NCBI GenBank assembly: GCA_964623885.1
Contig: CAZUVM010000098.1
Location: 1-54,595 of the forward strand
Length of the DNA stretch: 54,595 nucleotides
Source: CAZUVM01 sp964623885
Lineage (GTDB): Bacteria > Verrucomicrobiota > Verrucomicrobiia > Limisphaerales > UBA8199
Reading direction: 5' to 3'
Shown: positions 33,927 through 43,249 of the stretch, piece after piece
How the letters are laid out: each line of letters starts with the position of its first letter
Position numbering within the stretch: position 1 is the first letter of the stretch
Notes under the pieces: model-generated
Told to the model about the DNA's origin: nothing
Databases searched by the model: none
The model's input: only the letters and a program-made list of their open reading frames with translations
Translations under genes and position numbers: made by a program

Positions 33927-35336
33927 GTGCCCGCAGTTATGGCCGAAATGGAAAAGTTTTCTTGCCTGTTGGTGGACGATGACGTCGGGTTCACCTCAAT
34001 GCTCGCCAAGATCCTTGCGGAAGAAGGCGCAAAGCCGGTTGCCTGTCACACTCTGGAAGAGGCCGCGGCGCACGTGGCCAGGCAGTCGTTTGACTTGACT
34101 ATCCTCGATAACGGCTTGCCGGACGGTACGGGTTATGAATTCTACCCGGAGCTGGCTCGCCGCAATCCCGTGGGCGTGGTGGTGATGATCACCGGGGCTC
34201 CTGAGCTCGCGCAAGCCGTTGAATTAACGCGCAACGGTTTGTTTGACTATCTCACAAAACCGCTCAACGCAAACGATTTTCGGGCGCTGCTGGGACGCGC
34301 GAAACTGCGACTGAAGCGTCCGGCTTTGGAATCGGACACCGACGCTTTGTTTGGCAGTTCAGGGAAAATTCGTGAAGTCGTGCTGCAGCTGGAACAAGTA
34401 GCTCGACATCCGGATGCCACCGTGCTCCTCCTGGGTGAAACGGGTACGGGCAAAGACTTGGCGGCGCGTTATTTGCACCGGTTGACGTTCAGTGGGCCCA
34501 ATGCCGCCCCTTACATCGCCTTGAATTGCCCCAATGTGCCGTCCGAGATGTTCGAGGCGGAACTATTCGGCAGCGAAAAAGGCGCTTATACCGGCGCGGA
34601 CCGCCGCCGCACCGGTTTGGTCGAAGCAGCCCAGGGTGGCACGTTATTCCTCGATGAGGTAGCGGAAATACCGGTTGGACTTCAGCCGAAGCTGCTGCGT
34701 TTCCTTGAGACCCGAGAATACCGTCCACTTGGTGGGACGGCTGTATTTCAGTTTCGTGGTAGAGTCGTGGCCGCTACCAATCGTTCACTGCCGGACGAAG
34801 TGCGCGCCGGACGGTTTCGAGAGGACCTGATGTACCGTCTCGACGTGTTCAGTGTTCGATTGCCCTGTCTGCGGGAACATCTCGCCGATCTTCAGACGAT
34901 TGCCGAAGCGCTCCTCAGTCAACTGTGCGAAAAATATCATCGCTTCAAGCCGCAATTGAAATCGCACGATATGGAAGCGCTCCGGGTCCACACTTTTCCT
35001 GGAAATGTGCGAGAGTTGCGGAACCTGCTGGAGCGCTCGCTACTGCGAACGGATCCGGCCTCCCATGACCTCATCATGGATCTTGAATGGCTTCGCGGCC
35101 GCGCTTCCACCCTGGCCGCCGCTTCGCCCCCACAAGCTTCAGCGTCAGCCAAAAGTTCGGCGCGATTGCTGAGTCCGATCGAGCAACAGGAATATGATTT
35201 GATTGCTCGGATACTTGCGAATGAGAACGGGGGCATACGACGCGCGGCGGCAAAACTTGGCCTGACGCATCAGGCTTTGCTGCGCCGTCTCCAGAAGTGG
35301 CCCGAGTTGCGCGAGTCAGCTGACTCCTCGGAATGA
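33927..35336 (+). CDS. Sigma-54-dependent response regulator (probable master of the local regulon)
   Basis: A 469-residue NtrC-type activator. It has a receiver (residues 8-125, acidic pair D17-D18 region, phospho-acceptor D61), an AAA+ domain with Walker A GETGTGKD (about 169-176), the sigma-54 loop GAYTGA at 219-224 (Tyr for Phe, seen in functional activators), and a Fis-type helix-turn-helix at the end (IRRAAAKLGLTHQALLRRLQKW). GTG 33927 is used; ATG 33939 is possible. It overlaps the kinase gene downstream by ATGA, so the two form a two-component pair. It is divergent from the first redox operon and lies amid four transcription units with sigma-54-like promoters and GGTCCG dyads, which it may bind. 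That link is inference. Confidence 0.94.
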   Translation: MPAVMAEMEKFSCLLVDDDVGFTSMLAKILAEEGAKPVACHTLEEAAAHVARQSFDLTILDNGLPDGTGYEFYPELARRNPVGVVVMITGAPELAQAVELTRNGLFDYLTKPLNANDFRALLGRAKLRLKRPALESDTDALFGSSGKIREVVLQLEQVARHPDATVLLLGETGTGKDLAARYLHRLTFSGPNAAPYIALNCPNVPSEMFEAELFGSEKGAYTGADRRRTGLVEAAQGGTLFLDEVAEIPVGLQPKLLRFLETREYRPLGGTAVFQFRGRVVAATNRSLPDEVRAGRFREDLMYRLDVFSVRLPCLREHLADLQTIAEALLSQLCEKYHRFKPQLKSHDMEALRVHTFPGNVRELRNLLERSLLRTDPASHDLIMDLEWLRGRASTLAAASPPQASASAKSSARLLSPIEQQEYDLIARILANENGGIRRAAAKLGLTHQALLRRLQKWPELRESADSSE

Positions 35337-38053
35337 CCTTCCGGATCAAGTTGCTGCTCTCGATGATGCTTCTGGTGGTCGGAGTGACCGTCACAACGTT
35401 GCTCATTACCGAGAACCAGGTCCGCGCCTCCTACGAACGCCACTTCCAACAGTCCTTTCAATTCCAGGTCGATTCATTTCTGCAGCAGCGTCAGGCACGC
35501 CTCGAGCCTATCCGCGATCGGTTTGTGTCCGCTGCCGGATTCCCGCGCGTCCTCGCTGCGATGGAGACCGCCAGCGACTCACATTGGAGCCAGCGCGACG
35601 TCGACGACGTTTACCAAAATGGCATTGACCCTTTGTCAGATGTAATAAACGCCTATCCTCGGAGCCGCACCAACGAGCCCCAGCCATTTTATTTCTTTTT
35701 GAATACAAATGGCGAAGTGCTCTATCCGAGCGCTTCAGTTAAATTGCCATTTTCGCTGCAGCGGCTGCCTCGCATCGCCAAACAGGTGGAGCCCGTCGGT
35801 GTCTCTGTGAGCCGGGAAGATGCAATGCAGGTAGGCTATCTGGCTCCCAAAGATGATCCCGGCACGGCAGCCATACTGGAAACGGTTTTCACTCCAATCG
35901 TTGACCGTGTAGCTGGACACAGATGGGGTGTATTGGGGCTCGCTTTCCCGCTGCCTCCGGCCGACGTGGCGAACCCGATCTCGAGTGCTCTTTGGTTGGA
36001 CAATCGACTTTACTCGTCTTCTCTGCCGGCCAGCGGCATGCCGGAAGTCGAGCGGGCGGTGCGAACGGAGCTGCAGGGACCATCACCGCTACGCAATTTC
36101 AGCATGCGGATTGACGGTGTTCCCCACCAGGTTTATTGCCAGGCCCTGAGCACCGGGCCGGCTTTTCCCCCGACTTATCAGGTTTGTCTTTACTCGCTGG
36201 CCGATGCGGTTGCTGAAAATCAGAAGTTTGGCCGTAAAATTCTGCTTTCCGGGACACTCGCGCTACTGGGGGCGTTTGTGTTGAGTTGGTTAATCTCTCG
36301 AAGCATGTCCGTCCCCCTCCAGGAGTTGGTCACCGGGACCACACAGATTGAAGGCGGTAATTACTCGGCCAAAGTTCCGGTTCGCAGCGGCGACGAATTG
36401 GGAAGGTTGGCCCACGCCTTCAACGCTATGACGGAACGCATTCAAGCTTCGCACGCAGCTTTGGAACAGCGCATTGCCGAGCGCACCCACGAGTTGGCCG
36501 AACGCAAACGGGCCGAAGAAGCCCTGCGGAAAAGTGAAACCAGCCTCCGCGAGGCCCAACGCATCGCCCGATTGGGTAACTGGGACTGGGATGTGGTGAA
36601 CAATACGTTGCAGTGGTCAGATGAGATTTATTCAATTTTTGGTCTCACTCCGAAGGAGTTTGAAGCAACTTACGAAGCATTCCTTGAACGAGTGCACGCC
36701 GCCGACCGGGAGAAGGTCCAGGAAGCGGTTCGGGAATCATTGGACACGGGCAATGCGTACGGAGTTGAACATCGGATTGAGCGCCCTGACCACGAGATCC
36801 GGATCGTGCGTGAGCAGGCCGAGGTTTTGAGGGATGCGGACGGAAAGTCGATTCGGATGGTCGGCACCGTGCAGGATGTTACGGAGCAAAAGCGCATTGA
36901 GGCGGAATTTTTTCGAGCCCAGCGAATGGATAGCATCGGTGCATTGGCGGGTGGCATGGCTCATGACCTGAACAATGCGCTTTCCCCCATCCTCATGGGC
37001 ATCCAGCTGATCCGCGACAAAGTCGCGGATCCAGAAACGCAGCAAATGCTCAAGGTCATGGAGACCAACACTCATCGCGGCGCCGACATGGTGCGCCAGG
37101 TGCTGACCTTTGCGCGCGGCCGCGACGGGGAACGCGAGTTGCTTGAACCGGGTCGCTTGCTGCGCGAAATGGAAAATATCCTGCGGCAAACGCTGCCCAA
37201 GTCCATTAGCGTGCACGCCATGGCACCGCTTGACCTCTGGCCCGTCCGAGGCAATTCGACCCAATTGCACCAGGTGCTGTTGAATCTCTGCGTCAACGCT
37301 CGCGATGCCATGCCTGGCGGCGGAGCCTTAACACTCGCGGCTGACAACGTCGAGCTTGACGAGATGGAGGCCAAAGGACTCCGGGACGCGGCACCTGGCG
37401 CGTATGTGATGTTGCTCGTATCCGATACCGGAACCGGAATTGCCCCGGATGTCCTCCCGCGGATTTTCGACGCGTTCTTCACAACCAAAGGTCCGGGCAA
37501 AGGCACCGGTCTTGGCCTGTCCACGATTGCGCGAATTGTGCGTAATCATGGTGGTTTCGTAAGTGTAAAGAGCGAAGTTGGCGCCGGCACGGCATTCGAG
37601 ATTTATCTGCCCCGGGCTGAACGCACTGCTCCGCTGCCGGCTCGGCCTGTCGCTGTAGCCGAATTGGCCGCCGGACGAGGTGAATTGATTCTGTTTATAG
37701 ACGATGATCGTTCGGTGCGGGAAATGGTCGGTCCCGCTTTGATCGAGCATGGCTACCGGGTTTTGAGCGCCGCCAACGGGGTTGAAGCATTGTCGCTGCT
37801 GAAACAACACGAACGCGACATCCGCCTGGTCCTGACGGACCTTGCCATGCCGGTGATGGATGGGGCTGAAATGTTATCGGCAATGCAGAAGCGCGGCTCC
37901 CTCCTTCCTGTGATCCTGATGAGCGGCACCTATAACCAGGAAAAAGAGACCCTGCCGCCAGGTGTTAGTGCATTTCTTGCCAAGCCTTTCCGCCTCGAAC
38001 AGCTGCTGAGCGTAGTTGCCCATACGCTGGGTGCTCAGCCGACGCGATTTTAA
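35333..38053 (+). CDS. Membrane sensor hybrid histidine kinase (sensor-HAMP-PAS-HisKA-HATPase-REC)
   Basis: A 906-residue kinase, the partner of the overlapping sigma-54 regulator. Two membrane segments (about residues 7-26 and 303-323) flank a periplasmic sensor of about 275 residues. A HAMP domain follows (about 325-380, with PVRSGDELGRLAHAFNAM), then a coiled coil, a PAS domain (about 405-530), HisKA with phospho-His H544 (GGMAHDLNNALSPIL), HATPase (DTGTGIAP, GTGLGLSTIAR) and a C-terminal receiver with D836. The sensor part resembles large periplasmic ligand-binding domains, but I cannot name the ligand. The added receiver suggests a phosphorelay or feedback step before the regulator. Confidence 0.94.
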   Translation: MTFRIKLLLSMMLLVVGVTVTTLLITENQVRASYERHFQQSFQFQVDSFLQQRQARLEPIRDRFVSAAGFPRVLAAMETASDSHWSQRDVDDVYQNGIDPLSDVINAYPRSRTNEPQPFYFFLNTNGEVLYPSASVKLPFSLQRLPRIAKQVEPVGVSVSREDAMQVGYLAPKDDPGTAAILETVFTPIVDRVAGHRWGVLGLAFPLPPADVANPISSALWLDNRLYSSSLPASGMPEVERAVRTELQGPSPLRNFSMRIDGVPHQVYCQALSTGPAFPPTYQVCLYSLADAVAENQKFGRKILLSGTLALLGAFVLSWLISRSMSVPLQELVTGTTQIEGGNYSAKVPVRSGDELGRLAHAFNAMTERIQASHAALEQRIAERTHELAERKRAEEALRKSETSLREAQRIARLGNWDWDVVNNTLQWSDEIYSIFGLTPKEFEATYEAFLERVHAADREKVQEAVRESLDTGNAYGVEHRIERPDHEIRIVREQAEVLRDADGKSIRMVGTVQDVTEQKRIEAEFFRAQRMDSIGALAGGMAHDLNNALSPILMGIQLIRDKVADPETQQMLKVMETNTHRGADMVRQVLTFARGRDGERELLEPGRLLREMENILRQTLPKSISVHAMAPLDLWPVRGNSTQLHQVLLNLCVNARDAMPGGGALTLAADNVELDEMEAKGLRDAAPGAYVMLLVSDTGTGIAPDVLPRIFDAFFTTKGPGKGTGLGLSTIARIVRNHGGFVSVKSEVGAGTAFEIYLPRAERTAPLPARPVAVAELAAGRGELILFIDDDRSVREMVGPALIEHGYRVLSAANGVEALSLLKQHERDIRLVLTDLAMPVMDGAEMLSAMQKRGSLLPVILMSGTYNQEKETLPPGVSAFLAKPFRLEQLLSVVAHTLGAQPTRF

Positions 38054-38076
38054 GCCGGTTATAAAACTTCCAATTT

Positions 38077-38124
38077 GGTCCGCACATGGACCGTCGGCGC
38101 CGTTCATTGGTCCGCACTCGTAAC
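38077..38124 (+). promoter_or_regulatory. Upstream activator sites for promoter C
   Basis: Site 1, GGTCCG-CACA-TGGACC (38077-38092), matches the dyad at 11 of 12 positions. Site 2, GGTCCG-CACT-CGTAAC (38109-38124), matches at 10 of 12. Centres are 32 bp apart (three helical turns) and lie 131.5 and 99.5 bp before the predicted start. Each begins with the same 11-mer TTGGTCCGCAC. Confidence 0.6.
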
Positions 38125-38189
38125 CTGACCTCAGTTTTTTCTCCAGCGTCTCGCATCATTTCCCGGGAAGAAGCTGGGCATCGAGGCGA

Positions 38190-38205
38190 TGGCATCGAGG
38201 GTGCT
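38190..38205 (+). promoter_or_regulatory. Sigma-54-like promoter C (MBG repeat protein)
   Basis: TGGCATC-N4-GTGCT with GG (38191-38192) and GC (38203-38204) 10 nt apart. It shares all 12 defined bases with the element before the kinase at 778. The predicted start is near 38216, shortly before the MBG gene. A direct repeat GGCATCGAGG (38177, 38191) overlaps it. Confidence 0.5.
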
Positions 38206-38268
38206 TAGGGCCTTTCGTTCCTCAACCAACACATGAAAGGCCTGTTATCAGCACAAGAGAACCTGACT

Positions 38269-40386
38269 ATGAAAACCAGATTGGCGTCCTCGACTATCGT
38301 TATTGGCGTCGCTTTCCTTTTTAATGCTCACCTGCTTGCCGCGGATCTGATTTGGATCGGCGGAACCGGCAACTGGAATGCCGCGGGCCACTGGAGTCCG
38401 GCGCAAGTGCCGACCGCCGCCGACAATACGTGGATTACAAACAGCGGCACGTATACCGTGACTGTTCCGGCTGGAACAACCGCGACCAACAACAGTCTTA
38501 CACTGGGTGGGGCCGCCGGCGTGCAAACACTGGCGGTTGATCGCGCGACGTTGTCGGTGAATGGTGCCAGCCTCATTAATCCGAACGGGCAACTCAGCTT
38601 CCTGGTTGCCCAAAGCGTAGTAACCGGACCCGGCAACCTCACGGTTAACGGCATTTTAAATTGGGCCAACGGGACGATGAGCGGGGCTGGCGTGACCACG
38701 ATTGGCAGCGGCGGAACTTTGATTATCGGGTCTGGCGGCGTGACGCTTGGTCGGACTTTAAATAACGGCGGCAACGGGAGTTGGAGCGGCGGGAACCTCA
38801 CGATCTCTGCCGGCAACAGCCTTAACAATCTGGCGGGAGGAACGTTCGACATTACTGCCGATGGGCGCCTGAGCGGTGCTTCGACAACTCCGATCAATAA
38901 CTCCGGCCTGGTCCGTCTGACGGCCGGTACGACCGGAACCATTATCACTGCTCCATTTAACAATGGCGGAAATCTCTACGTGCTGGCCTCCGTTTTGAAT
39001 CTCAACCTGGGCGGCACTCACAGCGGTATTATCAGCAACGCAGCGGGAGCCACTTTGAATTTTGGTGGGGGCAGTCACGTTCTGACGGCCACATCCCTGG
39101 TTACAGGTGCCGGCACGCTGGGCATGAGCGGCGCCACAACCCTGAGTGCCAGCGGGACATTCGACCTTGGGAGCGCCTTAAGCGTCTCGGCCGGGGTGGC
39201 CAGTCTTGCGTCGGGCTGCAATGTGACCGGCAGCACGTTAACTGTTGGCGGGGCTGGTGGCGTGATTAACTATAACAGCGCCGGCTCGGTTTTCGCGATC
39301 AACCTCAACGCGGGCACCCTGGGTGGGAGCAGCCCGATTATTGTCACTGGCCCGATAAGCCTGGGCGGTGGCTCGGTGACGAACCCGCTGGTCACTGCCT
39401 CTGGCGGACTCAGCATCAGCGGCAATGTCACTCTCAACGGGACCAGGTTGATTAATCCTGGTACGGCAGTTTGGAGCGCAGGCAACATTACGGGTGCCAA
39501 TGGAGCGACAATCACCAACGTTCTGGGTGCGACTTTCATCAACAGTTTCGATGGCAACGCCATGACCGGTGTTGGAGCTACGCCGTTGTTCATCAATGCA
39601 GGAACATTTCAGAAAACAAATGGCACCGCCGCCGCCGGAACTACGGCCATCAATTTCCAATTCTTCAATACGGGGACGGTCGAAGTAAAAACCAATACGC
39701 TCAGATACGCCATCAACCAACAAACTGCCGGGATTACGTTGTTGGATGGCGGTGGCCTATCGGCTCAGGGCCAGCCACTGCAAATGCTGGGCGGCAGCCT
39801 TATGGGCACAGGACTTGTAACCGTGGCCAACACCCTGAACGTGGTAAACTCCGCTTCGATCAGCCCCGGGCTGCCGATTGGCGAACTGGACATCTCCGGC
39901 AACTACCAACAAACCTCGAATTGTTGCCAATCCCGTCGCCGATCCACCGGCAATCACGTACGGCCAGACGTTCAATCTTCAGTTTCCGCCGAACACCTTC
40001 AGCGACCCCGATGGAGATCCACTGACGTATTCCGCCTCGGGCTTGCCTCCCGGCATTGTGTTCTCCGATTCCACTCGCACATTTTCCGGCACTCCAACTT
40101 CAGCCGGCGTGTTCCCGGTAACGGTGAGTGCCAAAGATGCAGGCACGCCAAGCCTCACAGCGACCAACATCTTCGTCATCACGGTCGATCCGGCGTTGCT
40201 CAATATTGCGGCGCAACCGCAAACCAAGGGTTACGGCTCGGCGGATCCAGCGCTAACGTACACGGTGACCGGACTGCAATTGGGCGACGTCGCGAACACC
40301 GTGCTAACAGGCGCTTTAACTCGATCTTCTGGCGAAAGCGTGGCGGGTGGACCTTATCTCATTACTCAAGGGACGCTGTCAGCTAA
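38269..40386 (+). CDS. Secreted MBG-repeat surface protein, N-terminal part (frameshifted)
   Basis: The opening part of a giant secreted protein. ATG 38269 directly starts a signal peptide (MKTRLASSTIVIGVAFLFNAHLLA); ATG 38233 would add 12 residues. The mature region (to about residue 548) is a beta-helix-like passenger rich in Gly, Asn, Thr and Ser with short repeats (LIWIGGTGNWNAAGHWSP, then TLNNGGNGSWSGGNLTISAGNSL), as in autotransporter-like proteins of Verrucomicrobiota. True coding in this frame ends near 39918, in GNYQQTS; the remaining 155 codons to 40386 are a shadow of the other frame. The protein continues in the +1 frame. In similar proteins about 80 further residues follow GNYQQT, so part of the passenger end is probably lost at the break. 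Confidence 0.75.
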   Translation: MKTRLASSTIVIGVAFLFNAHLLAADLIWIGGTGNWNAAGHWSPAQVPTAADNTWITNSGTYTVTVPAGTTATNNSLTLGGAAGVQTLAVDRATLSVNGASLINPNGQLSFLVAQSVVTGPGNLTVNGILNWANGTMSGAGVTTIGSGGTLIIGSGGVTLGRTLNNGGNGSWSGGNLTISAGNSLNNLAGGTFDITADGRLSGASTTPINNSGLVRLTAGTTGTIITAPFNNGGNLYVLASVLNLNLGGTHSGIISNAAGATLNFGGGSHVLTATSLVTGAGTLGMSGATTLSASGTFDLGSALSVSAGVASLASGCNVTGSTLTVGGAGGVINYNSAGSVFAINLNAGTLGGSSPIIVTGPISLGGGSVTNPLVTASGGLSISGNVTLNGTRLINPGTAVWSAGNITGANGATITNVLGATFINSFDGNAMTGVGATPLFINAGTFQKTNGTAAAGTTAINFQFFNTGTVEVKTNTLRYAINQQTAGITLLDGGGLSAQGQPLQMLGGSLMGTGLVTVANTLNVVNSASISPGLPIGELDISGNYQQTSNCCQSRRRSTGNHVRPDVQSSVSAEHLQRPRWRSTDVFRLGLASRHCVLRFHSHIFRHSNFSRRVPGNGECQRCRHAKPHSDQHLRHHGRSGVAQYCGATANQGLRLGGSSANVHGDRTAIGRRREHRANRRFNSIFWRKRGGWTLSHYSRDAVS

Positions 40387-43060
40387 CGGAAATTACTCGA
40401 TAAATTTTAGCGGCAGTTCGCTGGCAATCACACCTGTGCCTCTCTCTATTACCGCAGATGCGCAGTCCAAGGTGTATGGTGCAGCAGACCCTGTATTCAC
40501 CGCTTCCTATACGGGCTTCGTGAACGGGGAGACACCGGCGGTGCTCACCGGCAGCCTTTCGTTGGTCCGCGCGCCCGGACAGAATGTCGGCAGTTACGCG
40601 ATCGCGCCGAGCGGTCTGGCCAGCTCCAATTATGCGATCACTTTCAATCCCGGTACCCTCACCATTACCAAAGCATCTTTGTCAGCAACGGCCGACAGCA
40701 AAAACAAGATTTATGGTTCCGCTGATCCCGCGTTCACAGTGAGTTATTCCGGATTCGTCAACGGGGATACCCAGGCTGCCCTGGGCGGCACCCTGGGCTT
40801 AACTCGGGCGCCCGGAGAGAACGTCGGCAGCTATCTCATTACCGCCAGCGGCTTAACCAGCCTAAATTACACAATCACTTTTAATACCGGCACCCTCACC
40901 ATTACCAAAGCCGCTTTATCGATTGCCGCGGATTCCAAAAGCAAGTCATATGGAGCCGCTGATCCCGCCTTTTCCGCGAACTACTCCGGGTTTGTTAATG
41001 GGGATAGTCAAACATCTCTGATTGGCACGCTCGGTTTCACACGCGCGCCGGGAGAGAACGTGGGCGGCTATCTCATCACTCCTAATGGCCTGACCAGTTC
41101 GAATTACACGATCACGTTTAACACCGGCACGCTCACTATCGCACCGGCACCTTTGTCCGTCACTGCCGACAACAAAAGCAAAGTGTATGGGGCAACTGAT
41201 CCGGCATTGACCTTCAGGGCGACGGGATTTCAATTCGCGGACACACAAGCCTCGGTGCTGACGGGTGCGTTAACCCGGGTTGCGGGTGAGAGCGTGGCTG
41301 GCAGTCCCTATGTCATCAACCAGGGTTCGTTGGCCGCTAACGCCAATTACACCATCAGTTTCACCGGTAACACATTGGCCATCACTCCGGCGTCGCTTAC
41401 GGTCAGCGCCCAATCGAAAGCCAAGACCTACGGTGCGACCGATCCGGCGTTAACCTTGACGGCGACGGGATTTCAATTTGCGGACACACAAGCTTCGGTG
41501 CTGACGGGTGCGTTGGCCCGTGTTGCGGGTGAGAGCGTGGCGGGCAGTCCGTATGCCATCAACCAGGGTTCGGTGGCCGCCAACGCCAATTACAGCATCA
41601 GTTTCACCGGTAGCACATTGGCCATCACTCCCGCATCTCTCACGGTCGTCGCGCAATCCAAAGCCAAGGTTTATGGCGCGGCCGACCCGATGTTGACCTT
41701 CACGGTTAGTGGGTTTCAATTTGCAGACACACAAGCTTCGGTGCTGACGGGTGCGTTGGCCCGGGTTGCGGGCGAAAGCGTGGCCGGTAGTCCGTATGCC
41801 ATCAACCAGGGCTCGCTTGTGGCGAATGCCAATTACACCATCAGTTTCACCGGGAGCACATTGGCCATCACTCCCGCGTCACTCACGGTCGTCGCGCAAT
41901 CGAAAGCCAAGACCTACGGTGCGACCGATCCGGCGTTAACCTTCACGGCGACGGGCTTTCAGTTTGCGGACACACAAGCCTCGGTGCTGACCGGTGCGTT
42001 AACCCGCGTTGCCGGTGAAAGCGTGGCCGGAAGCCCCTATGCCATAAACCAGGGTTCGTTGGCCGCCAACGCCAATTACACCATCAGTTTCACCGGGAGC
42101 ACATTGGCCATCACTCCCGCGTCACTCACGGTCACCGCCCAATCGAAAGCCAAGACCTACGGTGCGGCCGATCCGGCGTTAACCTTCACGGTCAGTGGCT
42201 TTCAGTTTGCGGATACACAAGCCTCAGTGCTGACGGGTGCGTTAACCCGTGTTGCCGGTGAGAGCGTGGCGGGCAGTCCCTATGCCATCAACCAGGGTTC
42301 GGTGGCCGCCAACGCCAATTACACCATCAGTTTCACGGGGAGCACATTGGCCATCACTCCCGCCTCGCTCACTGTTGCCGCGGACAACAAGAACAAGACC
42401 TATGGCGCGGCGGATCCCGTTTTCACCGCGAGCTACTCTGGATTCGTCAATGCGGAATCTGCAACCGTGTTAAACGGCGCCCTGACCTTTACTCGCGCGC
42501 CGGGGCAGAATGTTGGGAGCTATGCCATCACTCCGGGAGGAGTGACGGCCTCGAATTACGCGATCACGTTCAGCGCCGGCACCCTCACCATCACCAAGGC
42601 GTCCCTGGTTGTGACGGCCGATAACAAAATCAAAACTTTTGGCGCGGCTGACCCCGCGTTCACTGCAACCGAAACGGGCTTTGTTAACGGCGAGACCTCA
42701 GCCGTGCTCGGCGGCACCCTTGTATTTAGCCGTGCTCCGGGTGAAGGCGTCGGCACCTATCCGATTAGCCCCAGCGGCCTGACGAGCGGCAACTACGTCA
42801 TCACCTTCAACGATGGGACGCTTACGATTGTCGCGCCGGCTCCGACCATCCGGTCGCTGGCTCAAACCACGCCCGGCGTTATCCAGGTCACCTGGAGTTC
42901 GGTCAGCAACGCGAGTTACCGCGTGCAGTTTGTATCCACGGTAAACTCCACCAACTGGATCGACCTGCCAGGCGACGTGCTCGCCACCGGCAACACATCC
43001 TCCAAGAGCGATCCCATTACTCCCACCAATCGCTTTTACCGCATTCGCGTTCTCCCCTGA
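39878..43060 (+). CDS. MBG-repeat surface protein, C-terminal part (frameshifted)
   Basis: The remainder of the giant protein, in a frame different from the signal-peptide part; genuine sequence starts near 39918 (RIVANPVADPPAITYG), so the ATG at 39878 is not a real start. A putative Ig domain of the He_PIG type comes first (FSDPDGDPLTYSASGLPPGI ... GTPTSAGVFPVTVSA). Then come 11 MBG-type repeats of about 76-81 residues, each with K-x-YG-x-x-DP at its start, then a fibronectin-like tail common at the C termini of such proteins (VTWSSVSNASYRVQFVST ... RFYRIRVLP). No sorting motif is evident. MBG repeats are known in adhesins; surface adhesion is the likely role. As sequenced it could not be secreted unless joined to the upstream part. 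Confidence 0.78.
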   Translation: MANWTSPATTNKPRIVANPVADPPAITYGQTFNLQFPPNTFSDPDGDPLTYSASGLPPGIVFSDSTRTFSGTPTSAGVFPVTVSAKDAGTPSLTATNIFVITVDPALLNIAAQPQTKGYGSADPALTYTVTGLQLGDVANTVLTGALTRSSGESVAGGPYLITQGTLSANGNYSINFSGSSLAITPVPLSITADAQSKVYGAADPVFTASYTGFVNGETPAVLTGSLSLVRAPGQNVGSYAIAPSGLASSNYAITFNPGTLTITKASLSATADSKNKIYGSADPAFTVSYSGFVNGDTQAALGGTLGLTRAPGENVGSYLITASGLTSLNYTITFNTGTLTITKAALSIAADSKSKSYGAADPAFSANYSGFVNGDSQTSLIGTLGFTRAPGENVGGYLITPNGLTSSNYTITFNTGTLTIAPAPLSVTADNKSKVYGATDPALTFRATGFQFADTQASVLTGALTRVAGESVAGSPYVINQGSLAANANYTISFTGNTLAITPASLTVSAQSKAKTYGATDPALTLTATGFQFADTQASVLTGALARVAGESVAGSPYAINQGSVAANANYSISFTGSTLAITPASLTVVAQSKAKVYGAADPMLTFTVSGFQFADTQASVLTGALARVAGESVAGSPYAINQGSLVANANYTISFTGSTLAITPASLTVVAQSKAKTYGATDPALTFTATGFQFADTQASVLTGALTRVAGESVAGSPYAINQGSLAANANYTISFTGSTLAITPASLTVTAQSKAKTYGAADPALTFTVSGFQFADTQASVLTGALTRVAGESVAGSPYAINQGSVAANANYTISFTGSTLAITPASLTVAADNKNKTYGAADPVFTASYSGFVNAESATVLNGALTFTRAPGQNVGSYAITPGGVTASNYAITFSAGTLTITKASLVVTADNKIKTFGAADPAFTATETGFVNGETSAVLGGTLVFSRAPGEGVGTYPISPSGLTSGNYVITFNDGTLTIVAPAPTIRSLAQTTPGVIQVTWSSVSNASYRVQFVSTVNSTNWIDLPGDVLATGNTSSKSDPITPTNRFYRIRVLP
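41150..42364 (+). repeat. Five 243-bp tandem coding repeats in the MBG gene
   Basis: MBG units 5-9 are exactly 243 bp (81 residues) long: 41150-41392, 41393-41635, 41636-41878, 41879-42121 and 42122-42364. Units 6-9 are nearly identical at DNA level, including third positions, for instance around TCGGTGCTGACGGGTGCGTT and GGTGAGAGCGTGGC. This shows recent duplication or gene conversion. Flanking units (1-4, 10, 11) are much more divergent. The copy number may vary between strains and is a likely spot for assembly collapse. Confidence 0.9.
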
Positions 43061-43108
43061 GCAGTGATCGCGAACCAGGAGCGAACACATATGAATGCGA
43101 GAAGATTC

Positions 43109-43155
43109 GGTCCGGCAACGGACCACTAGCGTTTGAGGCGCTACGAAAACGGACC
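43109..43155 (+). promoter_or_regulatory. Upstream activator sites for promoter D
   Basis: Site 1, GGTCCG-GCAA-CGGACC (43109-43124), is a perfect dyad; with GCAA as loop it could also act as a terminator hairpin for the MBG gene that ends at 43060. Site 2, GCTACG-AAAA-CGGACC (43140-43155), matches at 10 of 12. The centres are 31 bp apart, 117.5 and 86.5 bp before the predicted start. Confidence 0.55.
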
Positions 43156-43207
43156 GTTACCAGCACGAAGCCTCATTATTTCAGCCGAAAAACGCAGTTC
43201 TAGTGCT

Positions 43208-43223
43208 TGGTACCTGAGTTGCT
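43208..43223 (+). promoter_or_regulatory. Sigma-54-like promoter D (ECF sigma gene)
   Basis: TGGTACC-N4-TTGCT, one clear mismatch in the -24 core, perfect -12 TTGCW. GG (43209-43210) and GC (43221-43222) are 10 nt apart. The predicted start is near 43234, 16 nt before the ATG at 43250. Confidence 0.6.
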
Positions 43224-43249
43224 AATACCAAAACAACCGAACCGATAGG

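Noticed and set aside
41150..42364. Regular repeats that could suggest a CRISPR or satellite array
   Set aside because: They are 243-bp units, all within one open frame, and encode MBG domains; there are no spacers and no cas genes.
43109..43124. GGTCCG-GCAA-CGGACC as only a terminator of the MBG gene
   Set aside because: No T-tract follows, and the same dyad occurs upstream of three other promoters at matching distances, so an activator site is the better reading, though both are possible.
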